Part shown: piece by piece, positions 15,755 through 25,433 of the stretch
How positions within the stretch are numbered: position 1 is the first letter of the stretch
Layout: each line of letters opens with the position of its first letter
From: Marinirhabdus gelatinilytica
Lineage (GTDB): Bacteria; Bacteroidota; Bacteroidia; Flavobacteriales; Flavobacteriaceae
Assembly: GCF_003353425.1 (NCBI RefSeq)
Contig: NZ_QRAO01000001.1
Location: 992,001 to 1,056,000 of the forward strand
Direction of reading: 5' to 3'
DNA length: 64,000 bases
Program-made: the position numbers and the translations under genes
The notes under the pieces: model-generated
Databases searched by the model: none
Told to the model about the DNA's origin: nothing
The model's input: only the letters and a program-made list of their open reading frames with translations

Positions 15755-17371
15755 TTATTTTTGAATGTACTCGCTAGGGCTTGGCTTTTGGTTCATCAGT
15801 TTCATTAAATCTACATCGTTACCAAGCAAAACTTCCTTGGCATCAATCCGTCCTTCCAAGGGACCGTTTTCCAGTTTCAGCACCCCACGCGGACAAACTG
15901 CAGAGCAAATTCCGCAACCAACACAACTGGCACGTATAATATTCTCGCCCTTTTGTGCATAGGCCTTTACGTCTATTCCCATCTCGCAATAGGTAGAGCA
16001 ATTACCGCAGGATATGCATTGGCCTCCATTGGTAGTAATCCTGAATTTACTGAACAATCGCTGTTGCAACCCTAAAATGGCTGCCATAGGACAACCCATA
16101 CGGCACCAAACCCGGTTTCCGAAAATGGGATAGAACCCGGTGCCAATAACCCCACTGAATATAGCCCCTATCAAAAACCCGTAGCTTTTCCGAAGACTTT
16201 CTGCTTCAAAAAGAAACAGGTTTTTTCCCGTGGAGTAATGCAAACCAATCAAGGCCAGCACAATCACCAAATAGCCAATGGCACCATAACGTGCATCTTT
16301 CGCCAGCTCTTGTCTTTTAAAAACCCATATAGCGGCAAAGAGGAGGCCTAAAAATACGGCAACTCCAATTAAAAATGTATCCTTGGTAAGCCAATATTTG
16401 GAACTATCATCCCCTAGGTAGGAATACACCACAGCTGTAGTCATAACCACCACAAAGACCAATACGCTATGAACTACCCAGCGTTCTATTTTCCAAGCAA
16501 CTTGCCGCTTGTCACTTAAATGTCTAAAAGGATCTCCAGCAGTTTCAGCCAGACCACCGCAACCACAAACCCAACTACAATACCAGCGTTTACCGTACTT
16601 ATAGGTAAGGATGGGGGTGATGATGAAGATGGAGGCAATCCCAAATAATAGAAGTATCAATCCTACATCGCCTGCCGAGATAAAACTATCCACCCGGTAT
16701 TGTTCAAAATTGTAATAATTGAGTGGCCAGATATTTTTGAGATCGTAGTAGGGCAAGGAAAAATCATCGCTGTTCAAACGTGCCATAAACTCTGGAATCA
16801 AAAAGGCAAAAGATGTTTGAAAAAACATGACGCTTATGGTGCGTAGCCTTTCGTAGCGGTTGTGGCGATATTTCAGGAAGAATTTAATCCCAAAGGCAAA
16901 AATAGCAATGGTGTAGAGGGTTCCGTACACAAACCATTGGCTCGCAGGATTACCGCTAAGTAATTTGCTCAAAGGATCAAACAGGGCAATAATCCCAGTA
17001 TTGTCGCCTTCCTGCCTCAGTCCTAAATAGTAAGGGAAGAAATACAATACGATATAAAAACCAGTCAATGCAAGCCCAACGACCCACGCCCAAAAACCAC
17101 GGCTTGATAATGATTTAAAATACACACCATCGTTCTTTATGCCTTCGTGTTTGTGTGCATAGGCACCGTAGGCAAATAATATAATACCACCCGTTAAGCT
17201 GGTCAATGCGATAGTGAGCCATAGGCCCTTATTGGGAAAAACACTGTTGAAACTAGCTAAAAGTATGAGTGCCAAACCAAATAGACCGATAACAGTCCCG
17301 AATTTTTGAATGGTGTTTATGCTCTTGGGTGGTTGCCCTGTGAGGGACATATCTCGTTGAATAGTGCTCAT
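15755..17371 (-). CDS. Membrane polyferredoxin (NapH/CcoG-like)
   Basis: A 538-residue membrane protein with about nine or ten helices and two cytoplasmic cysteine clusters typical of NapH/RdxA-like ferredoxins: YCSWVCGCGGLAE (about 286-298) and WCRMGCPMA (about 429-437). These are followed by two 4Fe-4S ferredoxin motifs, CISCGNCSTYCEMG and CVGCGICSAVCPRG (about 462-515). It should pass electrons across or along the inner membrane. It starts 3 bp after the FAD oxidoreductase gene, so the two very likely form one redox module in which NAD(P)H electrons reach the clusters. The final acceptor is unknown; no nitrate reductase or cytochrome oxidase maturation genes are nearby. Confidence 0.82.
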   Translation of the reverse strand: MSTIQRDMSLTGQPPKSINTIQKFGTVIGLFGLALILLASFNSVFPNKGLWLTIALTSLTGGIILFAYGAYAHKHEGIKNDGVYFKSLSSRGFWAWVVGLALTGFYIVLYFFPYYLGLRQEGDNTGIIALFDPLSKLLSGNPASQWFVYGTLYTIAIFAFGIKFFLKYRHNRYERLRTISVMFFQTSFAFLIPEFMARLNSDDFSLPYYDLKNIWPLNYYNFEQYRVDSFISAGDVGLILLLFGIASIFIITPILTYKYGKRWYCSWVCGCGGLAETAGDPFRHLSDKRQVAWKIERWVVHSVLVFVVVMTTAVVYSYLGDDSSKYWLTKDTFLIGVAVFLGLLFAAIWVFKRQELAKDARYGAIGYLVIVLALIGLHYSTGKNLFLFEAESLRKSYGFLIGAIFSGVIGTGFYPIFGNRVWCRMGCPMAAILGLQQRLFSKFRITTNGGQCISCGNCSTYCEMGIDVKAYAQKGENIIRASCVGCGICSAVCPRGVLKLENGPLEGRIDAKEVLLGNDVDLMKLMNQKPSPSEYIQK

Positions 17372-17374
17372 AGT

Positions 17375-18676
17375 TTATACGGTTTCTGTTTTGGTGTTTT
17401 GAAATTCCTTCAAAATCTCGCTTTCAAAATTTCTATAGAATTCCGGGTCAAAATTCGCTTGTTTGAAATTTTCTATTACAAAATCCATAGTACGGTCCTC
17501 ATTCAACCATTGGTTAAAAGTTTCGTGTTTCAACCTTATGCCAAAGGTGTTTATCCCCAAGAATTTTCGGCTTTCTATTTCATATTCAATAGTGATACAT
17601 TTGGTGTCATCTTCATGGTGCCAATGAAAATGTGTGTTGCCTTCTTTCGGTTCATGGAACACCCAGCCATAGGTTTGGTATTCAATATCGAAGAACTTGG
17701 CACTATTGAACCAATGTCCAGGATTGTACTCAAAAGGATTTCCACAAATAGTTTGCGCTACGGTCTCACCCATCATACGTCCTGTGTACCAGACCGCTTC
17801 TACGGGTTTCCGGTTGCCAATGGTTTCTCGTTGTTGGGCACAATCGCCAATGGCGTATATGTCTTTTACGTTGGTCTCCAACTTTCGGTTCACCAAAATT
17901 CCCTTGTCGGTTTCAATGCCGCTTCCCTCTAGAAAAGTAATATTAGGCTTTACACCAGTACAGATGCCAACCATGCTACACGGGATTTCCTCGCCAGTTT
18001 CCTTGGTGGTCACGGCACGGACCTTTCCTTTTTCATCGGCCAGAATGGTATCGAGGTTGGTGTTGTTTTGCAAATCAACTCCGTGACTTTTAACGTGTCT
18101 TGAAATCATAGCAGCTTCTCCAGGGGGCAGCACGCTGTTCCAAAAGTTTTCTTCACGTATCAAGAAGGTAACCTCGATGTTTCGGGTGCGGAGCATTTCG
18201 GCTAGTTCTACTCCAATCAAACCACCACCCACCAATACGGCTCGTGGGCACTCTTTATTGTTTGGGGCATATTTTTCTATTTGTTCCAGATCCTGTTTGG
18301 TAACCATCCCAACCACTCCCTTACTTTCCAAGCCTTCCCAACCAAAGGTGTTTGTAGTAGAACCAGAAGCGATAATGAGCTTGTCGTAGTGTATCGTGCC
18401 ACCTTCTTTAAATTGAAGGGTTTTCTTGTCAGTCTCAATTTTTGAGACGTAGGCATTTTTTAGTTCCAATCGGTTTTTTTTCCAGAACCAATGTTCGTAG
18501 GGCTCAATATCGGTCCATCGCATATGGCCCATGTACACATACATCAATGCGGTTCGGGAAAAGAAATGATCTGCTTCTGCAGAGATGATCGTGATTTTTT
18601 TGTCGGAGAGTTTTCGAATATGTCTTGCAGCCGTAACGCCTGCAATTCCATTTCCAATAATAACGATGTGTTCCAT
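17375..18676 (-). CDS. FAD-dependent NAD(P)H oxidoreductase (rubredoxin-reductase-like)
   Basis: A 433-residue flavoprotein of the pyridine-nucleotide disulfide oxidoreductase fold. The FAD motif GNGIAGVTAA is at residues 8-17, the NAD(P)H motif VGGGLIGVELAE at about 158-169, and the second flavin motif DIYAIGDCAQ at about 275-284. There is no CxxC redox-active disulfide after the FAD motif, so it is not a thioredoxin- or glutathione-reductase-type enzyme. The C-terminal extra domain (about 325-433) contains a His-rich stretch HFHWHHEDD. The adjacent polyferredoxin gene is the probable electron acceptor. Confidence 0.85.
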   Translation of the reverse strand: MEHIVIIGNGIAGVTAARHIRKLSDKKITIISAEADHFFSRTALMYVYMGHMRWTDIEPYEHWFWKKNRLELKNAYVSKIETDKKTLQFKEGGTIHYDKLIIASGSTTNTFGWEGLESKGVVGMVTKQDLEQIEKYAPNNKECPRAVLVGGGLIGVELAEMLRTRNIEVTFLIREENFWNSVLPPGEAAMISRHVKSHGVDLQNNTNLDTILADEKGKVRAVTTKETGEEIPCSMVGICTGVKPNITFLEGSGIETDKGILVNRKLETNVKDIYAIGDCAQQRETIGNRKPVEAVWYTGRMMGETVAQTICGNPFEYNPGHWFNSAKFFDIEYQTYGWVFHEPKEGNTHFHWHHEDDTKCITIEYEIESRKFLGINTFGIRLKHETFNQWLNEDRTMDFVIENFKQANFDPEFYRNFESEILKEFQNTKTETV

Positions 18677-18894
18677 ATAAAAGGCCCAAGGGGTTGGTGG
18701 TTTTCTAGAAAGCTGCTGGATAGGTCGTAATGAAATGCAAAAACATTACACACTACCTATAATTTCATTGTTTGAAGATACTAATTTTTGACCACACACT
18801 GGAAGTGGAGAAAATTTGTATCGTGAAAAATTTAATATATCGATTTGTAAGCAATCTATCTCGAACCTGACTGAAAGAGCACAAAAAATAAACC

Positions 18895-19608
18895 ATGAAA
18901 AAATCTTTGCTCCTTTCATTTCTCTTTTTCATTTTTCTAGTGGCCAATGGGAATTCACAAAACCTAGCAACTTTTTTTGATGAAGCCGATAGCGTTTTCA
19001 GTACGTATGTTTCCAACGGAAAGATTGCTTATAAAGAACTTGCCAAAGATCCTTCAAAATTGGAAAAAGTCCTGACTACGGCTGCTACCATTTCAGTTTC
19101 ACCTTCGGATGCTAAGAAATACCAGGCGTTCTGGATAAACGCCTATAACCTGGCAGTGATCAAGGGAATTGTTGATAATTGGCCCATCACATCCCCATTG
19201 GACAAGAAAGGATTTTTTGACACAACGAAATATGAGCTGGGTGGTACTAAAATCACGCTGAATGATATTGAAAACAAGAAATTGCGAGCAACCTTCAACG
19301 AGCCCCGATTCCATTTTGTGCTGGTATGCGGCGCATTGGGGTGTCCACCCATCATACCGAAAGCCTATACACCTTCAAATCTCGAAGCTTTGCTCCAACA
19401 GCAAACGGTACGAGCGCTGAATGACCCTAATTTTATAAGGGTAAAAGGAAATAAGGTGGCATTCTCTGAGATATTTAAATGGTACAAAGAAGATTTTTTA
19501 AAAAATGGAAACGAAATAGATTTTCTTAACAACTACCGAAAGGAAAAGGTGCCAATCGATGCGAAAGTAACATATTACACATATGATTGGCGCTTGAATG
19601 AGCAGTGA
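18895..19608 (+). CDS. DUF547 exported protein
   Basis: A 237-residue protein with a signal peptide (ending near NGNSQ) followed by one DUF547 domain. Family marks are FWINAYNLAVIKGIVDNWP (about 81-99), LNDIENKKLRATFNEPRFHFVLVCG and a downstream GCPP. DUF547 has a papain-like fold in predictions, with the conserved Cys and His seen here (FHFVLVCGALGCPP), but no established enzyme activity. Two further DUF547 genes lie at 24541 and 25434 on the other strand. This copy precedes a barrel protein, a GH113-like lipoprotein and an Omp85 gene. Confidence 0.85.
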   Translation: MKKSLLLSFLFFIFLVANGNSQNLATFFDEADSVFSTYVSNGKIAYKELAKDPSKLEKVLTTAATISVSPSDAKKYQAFWINAYNLAVIKGIVDNWPITSPLDKKGFFDTTKYELGGTKITLNDIENKKLRATFNEPRFHFVLVCGALGCPPIIPKAYTPSNLEALLQQQTVRALNDPNFIRVKGNKVAFSEIFKWYKEDFLKNGNEIDFLNNYRKEKVPIDAKVTYYTYDWRLNEQ

Positions 19609-19764
19609 ACATGCCTCTGAACTCTGCCTTTTTCTTGTGTGTTTTTCGTTGATTGAAAGAATTTTACAGGGAGGCTTTACTCGCTCTCCCTTGCTTGCCT
19701 CCGAAGATTTTTTTTAGAGAGGAAGGCATAACACTTAGGAAAGGAAGTTAAAACAAAAAAAACT

Positions 19765-20643
19765 ATGAAAAACCTAAAAATAATTTCCATTTTATTGCTT
19801 TTCAGTATTATAACAACCACTGCATCTTCACAGGAAAAAGAAGAAAAAGCCGGCTCAGTGATCCAAACCTTAACGCCTTCGAAGTTGATTGCCAGGGGAC
19901 ATTTCGATATTAAATGGTTCAATAATCTCTACACCCAAACTGAGAGCACCTTTTCTGATGGTACTGAACCTCGAGAAACATTCTTTACCTCTACTGTTGA
20001 AGGATATACGGGTGTAAGTGATACCAAGCGAGTGAACGTGGGCCTCATTCTTGAGTTTAGGAGCAATGTGGTGGCAGATCGCGATGCGTTGGATGTATTC
20101 AGTTTTGATGGTGAGCGGGGTACGGCCCGTAGCGGGTTTACGAGTATAGCCCCCTCGGTTAAAGTGGTTCCTTTTGCAACGGCGAGCAATTTTTCCATTC
20201 AATCATCCTTTTTTATCCCCTTGGTAGATAATGAAGTGGAAGAAGGTGTGTTCCTGGACCAGAAAGGATTTATCTGGCAGAACCGATTTTTTTATGATTA
20301 TACCTTTCCCGGTGATGCTTTTCAATTATTTACTGAACTGAATGCTGAGCTGAATTTTGGGGATGAGACAGAAAGTTTTGCGAACAATAGCCTAAACTTG
20401 ACCCCAGGGGTATTCTTCAGTTATTTCCCTAGCTCAAAATTTACTGTCTTGGCGCTAGCTCAGCACAGCCAGCGTATCGATTTGGGTAATAATTTCGAGC
20501 AAGACTTTACGGCCGTGGGCGGAGGGGCAAAGTACCAACTCACGAACGAACTGAATGTTGAAATTTTGTATACCAATTTTGTTCGTGGTAGCAACACTGG
20601 CTTGGGAGAAACCTTTAATTTAGGATTGAGAGCGGTATTTTAA
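19765..20643 (+). CDS. Outer-membrane beta-barrel protein
   Basis: A 292-residue protein with a signal peptide (about 1-22, ending TASSQ) and a body of alternating polar/aromatic strands that ends in a Phe (LGLRAVF), the usual barrel signature. Repeated strands such as FSIQSSFFIPLV, FQLFTELNAELNF and LNVEILYTNFVRG suggest a barrel of about 12 strands. No specific family is recognised; a porin or small transport barrel is plausible. It sits 156 bp downstream of the DUF547 gene and 50 bp upstream of the GH113-like gene. Confidence 0.7.
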   Translation: MKNLKIISILLLFSIITTTASSQEKEEKAGSVIQTLTPSKLIARGHFDIKWFNNLYTQTESTFSDGTEPRETFFTSTVEGYTGVSDTKRVNVGLILEFRSNVVADRDALDVFSFDGERGTARSGFTSIAPSVKVVPFATASNFSIQSSFFIPLVDNEVEEGVFLDQKGFIWQNRFFYDYTFPGDAFQLFTELNAELNFGDETESFANNSLNLTPGVFFSYFPSSKFTVLALAQHSQRIDLGNNFEQDFTAVGGGAKYQLTNELNVEILYTNFVRGSNTGLGETFNLGLRAVF

Positions 20644-20693
20644 GAATTGGGGGCAAGGATTTTTTTATCTTGAAGGCTCAAAACCATATGTAT

Positions 20694-21704
20694 ATGAAGC
20701 ATTGTATTCACCTATTCGTTTTTATCTTTTTCTTACAGGGTTGTACATCTCAACCCAAAAAAATCAATGGGGTGAGCTATGTAGCTTCTGGAGACCCTAC
20801 TACCCAAGAACAGGTACAGCAGGTTAAAAACCTTAATGCTAACTATGCGGCCGTGATGCCCTTTGCATTTATACGGGATTTGATAAACCCAACGCTTTCG
20901 TTCAATACAGATAGGCAGTGGTATGGAGAGCGGAGAGAAGGGGTACAGCAATATATCGAGATGTTTCAAAAGAATAATATTGGCATAATGATGAAGCCGC
21001 AAATTTGGATTCGGCATGGCGAATTCACGGGATACCTAAAAATGACCTCGGAAGAAGACTGGAAAACGCTAGAGCAATCCTACAGGGAATTCATTTTACT
21101 CTATGCCGAACTTGCTGAAGAAACTAATGTCGAGATTTTTTGTATCGGTACCGAGCTGGAACAGTTTATTGCGCAACGCCCCACATTTTGGGAGCAGCTC
21201 ATTTTAGAAGTGAAACAAGTTTTTAAAGGAAAATTGACGTATGCGGCAAATTGGGACGAGTACAAGCGTGTTCCGTTTTGGCAACAACTTGATTTTATAG
21301 GGGTGGACGGATATTTCCCTGTTTCCAACCTTAGAACGCCTACTGTGGAAGATGCACAAAAGGGTTGGCAGGGGTGGAAATCTGAAATGATGACTTTTTC
21401 AGAACAACAAAAGCGTCCCATTTTATTCACTGAATATGGCTACCGTAGTGTGGACTATTCGGGCAAGGAACCGTGGAAAAGCGATCGTAAAATGGAAGGA
21501 CTGAACTTAGAGGCCCAGAACAATCTCTACAGTGCCTTTTTTACTGAAATATACCCAGAACCTTGGTTTGCTGGGGGGTTTATCTGGAAATGGTTTATAG
21601 ACGACGCTGCTGTTGGCGGTCCTGAAAACACAATGTTCACGCCGCAGAACAAACCCGTGGAACATACCATACAGCAGCATTTTGAAAAAGAAGCCCATAG
21701 ATGA
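20694..21704 (+). CDS. GH113-like glycoside hydrolase lipoprotein
   Basis: A 336-residue lipoprotein (lipobox LQGC, Cys17) with a TIM-barrel glycoside hydrolase domain of the GH113/mannanase-like group. Candidate catalytic glutamates are E154 in CIGTELEQF at the end of strand 4 and E247 in LFTEYGYRS at strand 7, as in clan GH-A enzymes. The aromatic residues WIRHGEF and FIWKWFID would line the sugar site. The ATG at 20694 gives the cleanest lipoprotein signal; ATG 20688 is also possible. Its stop overlaps the start of the Omp85 gene by 4 bp (ATGA), so the two products are made together. Substrate (beta-mannan or another beta-glycan) is inferred. Confidence 0.75.
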   Translation: MKHCIHLFVFIFFLQGCTSQPKKINGVSYVASGDPTTQEQVQQVKNLNANYAAVMPFAFIRDLINPTLSFNTDRQWYGERREGVQQYIEMFQKNNIGIMMKPQIWIRHGEFTGYLKMTSEEDWKTLEQSYREFILLYAELAEETNVEIFCIGTELEQFIAQRPTFWEQLILEVKQVFKGKLTYAANWDEYKRVPFWQQLDFIGVDGYFPVSNLRTPTVEDAQKGWQGWKSEMMTFSEQQKRPILFTEYGYRSVDYSGKEPWKSDRKMEGLNLEAQNNLYSAFFTEIYPEPWFAGGFIWKWFIDDAAVGGPENTMFTPQNKPVEHTIQQHFEKEAHR

Positions 21705-22954
21705 AAAACATCCTTTTTTTATTCGTGATTTTAAGCTGTGTCACGGTATGGGCTCAAGAAGTTACCGAGCTTGAATATCAAAACAATAAAAAAACACGTG
21801 CCGGTTTCATCAAAAAAATCACCCAATCGCGAATAGGACAGGTACTGGATTCTACGAAATTGGAAGAAGATATCATCCAATTAAAACGGCTCCCCGGTAT
21901 TGCACATGCCTACTATCAAGTTGTTCCAAAGAAGGATGGAAACTATAAGATTGTATACGGGTTTGAAGAAAATTTCACCATTATCCCTTCTGCCAATGTG
22001 TATACCACCAATGACGATGAGTTTGCGTATCGCCTAGGACTTTACGAGTTCAATGGGTTGGGGCGAAATTTAATTTTTGGGGGGTATTATCAAAAAGATA
22101 TCTATAATAGTTTTGGAGTGAATTTTCGGGCACCATTTCTCTTCGGTAAAAAAACGGGATTGTCCCTAAACTATCAAAACCTGACCACTGAAGAACCTGT
22201 ATTCCTAGACTCTGGAACGGCAGATTATAAATACAATAATACCTCGTATGAAATTTTGGGGCTGTACCAATTCAACTATAAGCATAGGGTAGAGGCGGGG
22301 GTCAATTATTTTACTGAAACCTACACTTATAAAAATGGGGCCGTGAGCCCTGAAGTGCCACAGTTCTTGGAAGTTGACAAATTTCTGTACAAACTGATAT
22401 ACGAATATAACAACGTTGAACCCTATTATTATTTTGTTGAGGGATTTAAGAGCACGTTAAATTTTCAATATGTAACATCCCGTAACGAAGCATTGCCGGA
22501 ATTCTTGATTGGCTTCAACGATTTTATCTATTATAAAAGAGTAGGTGAAAAAGGTAACTGGGCCAATAGACTGCGCCTAGGTGTGGCTACAAACAATGAG
22601 AGTCCCTTCGCTCCCTTTGCGGTAGATAATAACTTGAACATCCGTGGTGTAGGAAACACGATTGACCGCGGTACAGCGGCCATTGTGCTAAATACCGAGT
22701 ATAGATATACACTGTTTGAAAAAGATTGGTTTGTGCTGCAGGGAAATGCCTTTATAGATGGTGGGAGCTGGCGAAATCCCGGCGGTGATTTTAGCGATTT
22801 TGGCGACGATCAGAACCTGCGAATATATCCAGGCTTGGGTGTTCGGTTTATCCATAAGCGAATCTTCAATACGGTGTTCCGCATAGATTATGGGTATGGT
22901 ATCACTCGGGATGCAACCAATGGGTTTGTAATTGGTATTGGACAGTATTTCTAA
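21701..22954 (+). CDS. Short Omp85-family barrel with one POTRA-like domain
   Basis: A 417-residue protein with a signal peptide (ending VWAQ), one POTRA-like domain (about 28-95, containing KLEEDIIQLKRLPGIAHAYYQ), and an Omp85/BamA-type C-terminal barrel. The barrel carries an NIRGVGN motif (about 309-315), equivalent to the VRGF/Y loop of the family, and ends in Phe (GIGQYF). It is much shorter than BamA (five POTRAs) and resembles TpsB/TamA-like or lipoprotein-exporting barrels. Translational coupling with the GH113-like lipoprotein gene suggests a dedicated substrate or partner. Confidence 0.75.
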   Translation: MKNILFLFVILSCVTVWAQEVTELEYQNNKKTRAGFIKKITQSRIGQVLDSTKLEEDIIQLKRLPGIAHAYYQVVPKKDGNYKIVYGFEENFTIIPSANVYTTNDDEFAYRLGLYEFNGLGRNLIFGGYYQKDIYNSFGVNFRAPFLFGKKTGLSLNYQNLTTEEPVFLDSGTADYKYNNTSYEILGLYQFNYKHRVEAGVNYFTETYTYKNGAVSPEVPQFLEVDKFLYKLIYEYNNVEPYYYFVEGFKSTLNFQYVTSRNEALPEFLIGFNDFIYYKRVGEKGNWANRLRLGVATNNESPFAPFAVDNNLNIRGVGNTIDRGTAAIVLNTEYRYTLFEKDWFVLQGNAFIDGGSWRNPGGDFSDFGDDQNLRIYPGLGVRFIHKRIFNTVFRIDYGYGITRDATNGFVIGIGQYF

Positions 22955-23126
22955 TGAAATCGAAGCTGAAGATTAAAATTTACTTTATATAAAAACAACA
23001 GCTATTAAGAGATCTCAAGGATTTTATCTTTCTACTCTCAACGCTTCGCAGATTTTAGAAAGACCTGTTATATTTTTTCATCCGAGTAAAAGTTCCTCCT
23101 CCCCTCGACGAGGCTGGAAGGGCTTC

Positions 23127-23570
23127 TTACAATTCCTTGCGTTGTATCTCCATTTCAGCGTTGTATTTTTTGGCCAATTCGGTTTTTTGTGATTCACTGA
23201 ATACTTTACCCGCCATCTGGAAAAATGACTTTTCCTCATCTTCCAAATGGTGCCGAACTTGGTGGTCCAGTGCTTTTAAATGGGCCAGCCAAGCACTGCT
23301 GTCCATTTCACTCTCATCAACTTTTGTAATCAGCTCGTCAATTTCGTGGTGTTCTGCAATACCGTGGCGGGTGTGCTCTACCATCATATCATTATCGATC
23401 AATTGCTTGTAAAAGTTGCGTTCTTCGGCTGTTTCGTGGCCTTTTAATTCTACTTTCAGTTTTTCCCAGATCTTTTTGCGTTCTTGGGTGTCGCCCGATG
23501 TGTCAAGTGCTTTATCGAGTAGTTCTCTCTGGATATCGTGATCTGCACGAATGGCTTCAAAAATGTTCAT
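23127..23570 (-). CDS. Hemerythrin HHE domain protein
   Basis: A 147-residue, all-helical cytoplasmic protein with the HHE cation-binding pattern: RADHDIQ, KGHETAEERNFY, AEHHEIDEL and RHHLEDEEKSFF. The His/Glu residues would hold a di-iron site that binds oxygen or nitric oxide or senses redox state. It is the last gene of the minus-strand run that includes the arsenosugar cluster, 74 bp after the TIGR04283-type glycosyltransferase gene, so its link to that pathway is only positional. The upstream gap 22955-23126 contains no gene. Confidence 0.85.
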   Translation of the reverse strand: MNIFEAIRADHDIQRELLDKALDTSGDTQERKKIWEKLKVELKGHETAEERNFYKQLIDNDMMVEHTRHGIAEHHEIDELITKVDESEMDSSAWLAHLKALDHQVRHHLEDEEKSFFQMAGKVFSESQKTELAKKYNAEMEIQRKEL

Positions 23571-23644
23571 AGGTTTCTTTTTTTTGGTTGAATTGTGAAA
23601 TTACGACCAAAACAAGAGAAATTGTGTTTACGAAATCCTAAAAA

Positions 23645-24421
23645 TTATTTGTTTGCCATTACCTTTTTGGCATGTAGTAGTGCCTCGGCTTTTTCTTGCG
23701 AGGGTTTTGGAGCACGGTACTGCTTTACATGTTTTAAGTAGTAGGCGTATAGTTGGTCCGCATCTGCGCCCAACCACCTTTTTACGTAGATTGCCCAAAA
23801 ATGGTACTGTAAGGTCCAGATTCCCCGTTCGCGGTACAAGCGGGCAGAAGAGTGGATCCATTGTTGTATCACTACAAACTTCTTGCGGGCGTAGAGTTCG
23901 TTAATTAGGATGTTGTCCTCGTAAATAATGTAGCTTTCGTCATAGCCGCCAATCTCCTCAAAAAGTTCACGGGTTATAAATTGGCTCTGGTCCCCACCAC
24001 GGCAGGCACGCCACGAAAATTTGGTGAGCCAACTCGCCAATCGCAACCACCAGTGGGTACTATCAAATCTCATTTTAAAGCAACCTGCTGGGTTTCCTTT
24101 TGCAACTTCAGCAATAATCAATTTGTCAAAATCCTTGGGAGGGAAACTATCGGCGTGCAAAAAATAGAATATCTTTCCACGAGCCTTTTTAGCCCCGTTG
24201 TTCATTTGCTTAGCGCGTCCTTTGTCAGAGGTAATAAGTTGGATTGTATGTGGAGAATTTTCAGCAAAACCAGCAATTAAATCCTTTGTATCATCTTTAC
24301 TGCCGCCATCTACCAAAATAATTTCTGAAATGTTTGCGGTAGAAGAATTTTTAGAAAGATGCTCCAAGACAGAAGTGATATTCTCGGCCTCGTTCAACAC
24401 TGGGATGATAATACTGATCAT
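23645..24421 (-). CDS. TIGR04283-type arsenosugar biosynthesis glycosyltransferase
   Basis: A 258-residue GT2 protein with IIPVLNEAENI, LVDGGSKDDT, FLHADSFPP and a GGDQSQF segment, the pattern of the TIGR04283 (transferase 2) group that travels with ArsS and selenodomain genes. It is expected to transfer a sugar or polyol unit to an arsenoriboside or a related acceptor. It is encoded on the same strand as two DUF547 lipoproteins, the sterol-desaturase-like protein and ArsM. The acceptor and donor are not visible from sequence. Confidence 0.85.
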   Translation of the reverse strand: MISIIIPVLNEAENITSVLEHLSKNSSTANISEIILVDGGSKDDTKDLIAGFAENSPHTIQLITSDKGRAKQMNNGAKKARGKIFYFLHADSFPPKDFDKLIIAEVAKGNPAGCFKMRFDSTHWWLRLASWLTKFSWRACRGGDQSQFITRELFEEIGGYDESYIIYEDNILINELYARKKFVVIQQWIHSSARLYRERGIWTLQYHFWAIYVKRWLGADADQLYAYYLKHVKQYRAPKPSQEKAEALLHAKKVMANK

Positions 24422-24540
24422 AGGTGTAAACTTACGGAAATTTTACAGGGTTGGTTGTATTCTTTTTTAACTACAATTTATAAGAAGTTGCAAATTGCTG
24501 TCGTGAGTCCTTTGTCGGGCTCAGGTTAATTAAAGCCAAA

Positions 24541-25341
24541 CTATTGCTCGTTCAATCCCCAATCGTAATTTAGATAGGTCTCAGTGGCGTTCGGGTTTAT
24601 CTTTACGTCACTGTACTGGTTAATATAGCCGAAGAGATCTACATCCCCGTTCACTTTCCAGTCGTTAGGATAAAACTTGAATATGGAACTGAGTTCTGGA
24701 GTGTTGGCATCTATTTTGTTTTTTGGCCCGTTGATAAAATTTCTGGTCACCATATCCAACTGTTCATTGATTTTTGCTGCTGTATAGGCCTCCCTAATGA
24801 GTGGCGGACAAGAAATTGAAGCACAGTTAATGGCAAAGTGTATACGTGGCTCGTTCATTTTTCGTAGAATACCGTTTTCAATACCACCCAAGGAAAGTTC
24901 ACGCCCATCCACCCTGGCACGTCCTTCAGTCCAAGGGTTTTCAATGTCCTTAATACTTTTAACGGGATAGTTTTCCAAGATTAGATTTACCGTTTCGGCA
25001 TTATATAGATTAATATAAAACGCCAATAGTTCTTGTACGCTCCAATCGTTATTGGGGTCTTTTTTAGCGAGCATATTTAGGTAATCGTCCAATGCCATTG
25101 CATCTTCCTTAAACCCTTTGTAGTCTACCAGCCCTTCTTCGTTTACGTGTTTTTGCAACAATTCTGTCCATTGGGAGTGGTCTACATTTACTTCGCTATT
25201 TGCGGTGGTGGAGGTTAATTTACCTTCTACTTTTTTGGTGGGTTGGCCTTGGCTGGAAATACCAGCTGCAGAGAGTAGGTTGCAGCTATGCAGTGTAAAA
25301 GCAAAAGTGGAAAGCAAGGCGGCGTATTTTAGAAATTTCAT
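24541..25341 (-). CDS. DUF547 lipoprotein
   Basis: A 266-residue lipoprotein from the ATG at 25341, which gives a proper signal with lipobox LHSC near residue 20; the longer frame adds nine residues and spoils it. The DUF547 domain occupies about 60-260 with FYINLYNAETVNLILENYP, LGGIENGILRKMNEPRIHFAINCASISCPPL and the terminal NYDWGLNEQ. The cluster Cys-x-x-x-x-Cys-Pro-Pro is shared with the neighbouring paralogue at 25434. Likely exposed in the periplasm or on the surface. The two tandem copies are clearly diverged, so this is an old duplication. Confidence 0.85.
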   Translation of the reverse strand: MKFLKYAALLSTFAFTLHSCNLLSAAGISSQGQPTKKVEGKLTSTTANSEVNVDHSQWTELLQKHVNEEGLVDYKGFKEDAMALDDYLNMLAKKDPNNDWSVQELLAFYINLYNAETVNLILENYPVKSIKDIENPWTEGRARVDGRELSLGGIENGILRKMNEPRIHFAINCASISCPPLIREAYTAAKINEQLDMVTRNFINGPKNKIDANTPELSSIFKFYPNDWKVNGDVDLFGYINQYSDVKINPNATETYLNYDWGLNEQ

Positions 25342-25433
25342 AGATTCAATGTTTTTTATCGAATACAATATACATTTTGCTTAGTTCAAAAAAGATACTG
25401 TTAACAAGGGATTAGGGTAGTTTTAGGAAAAAT

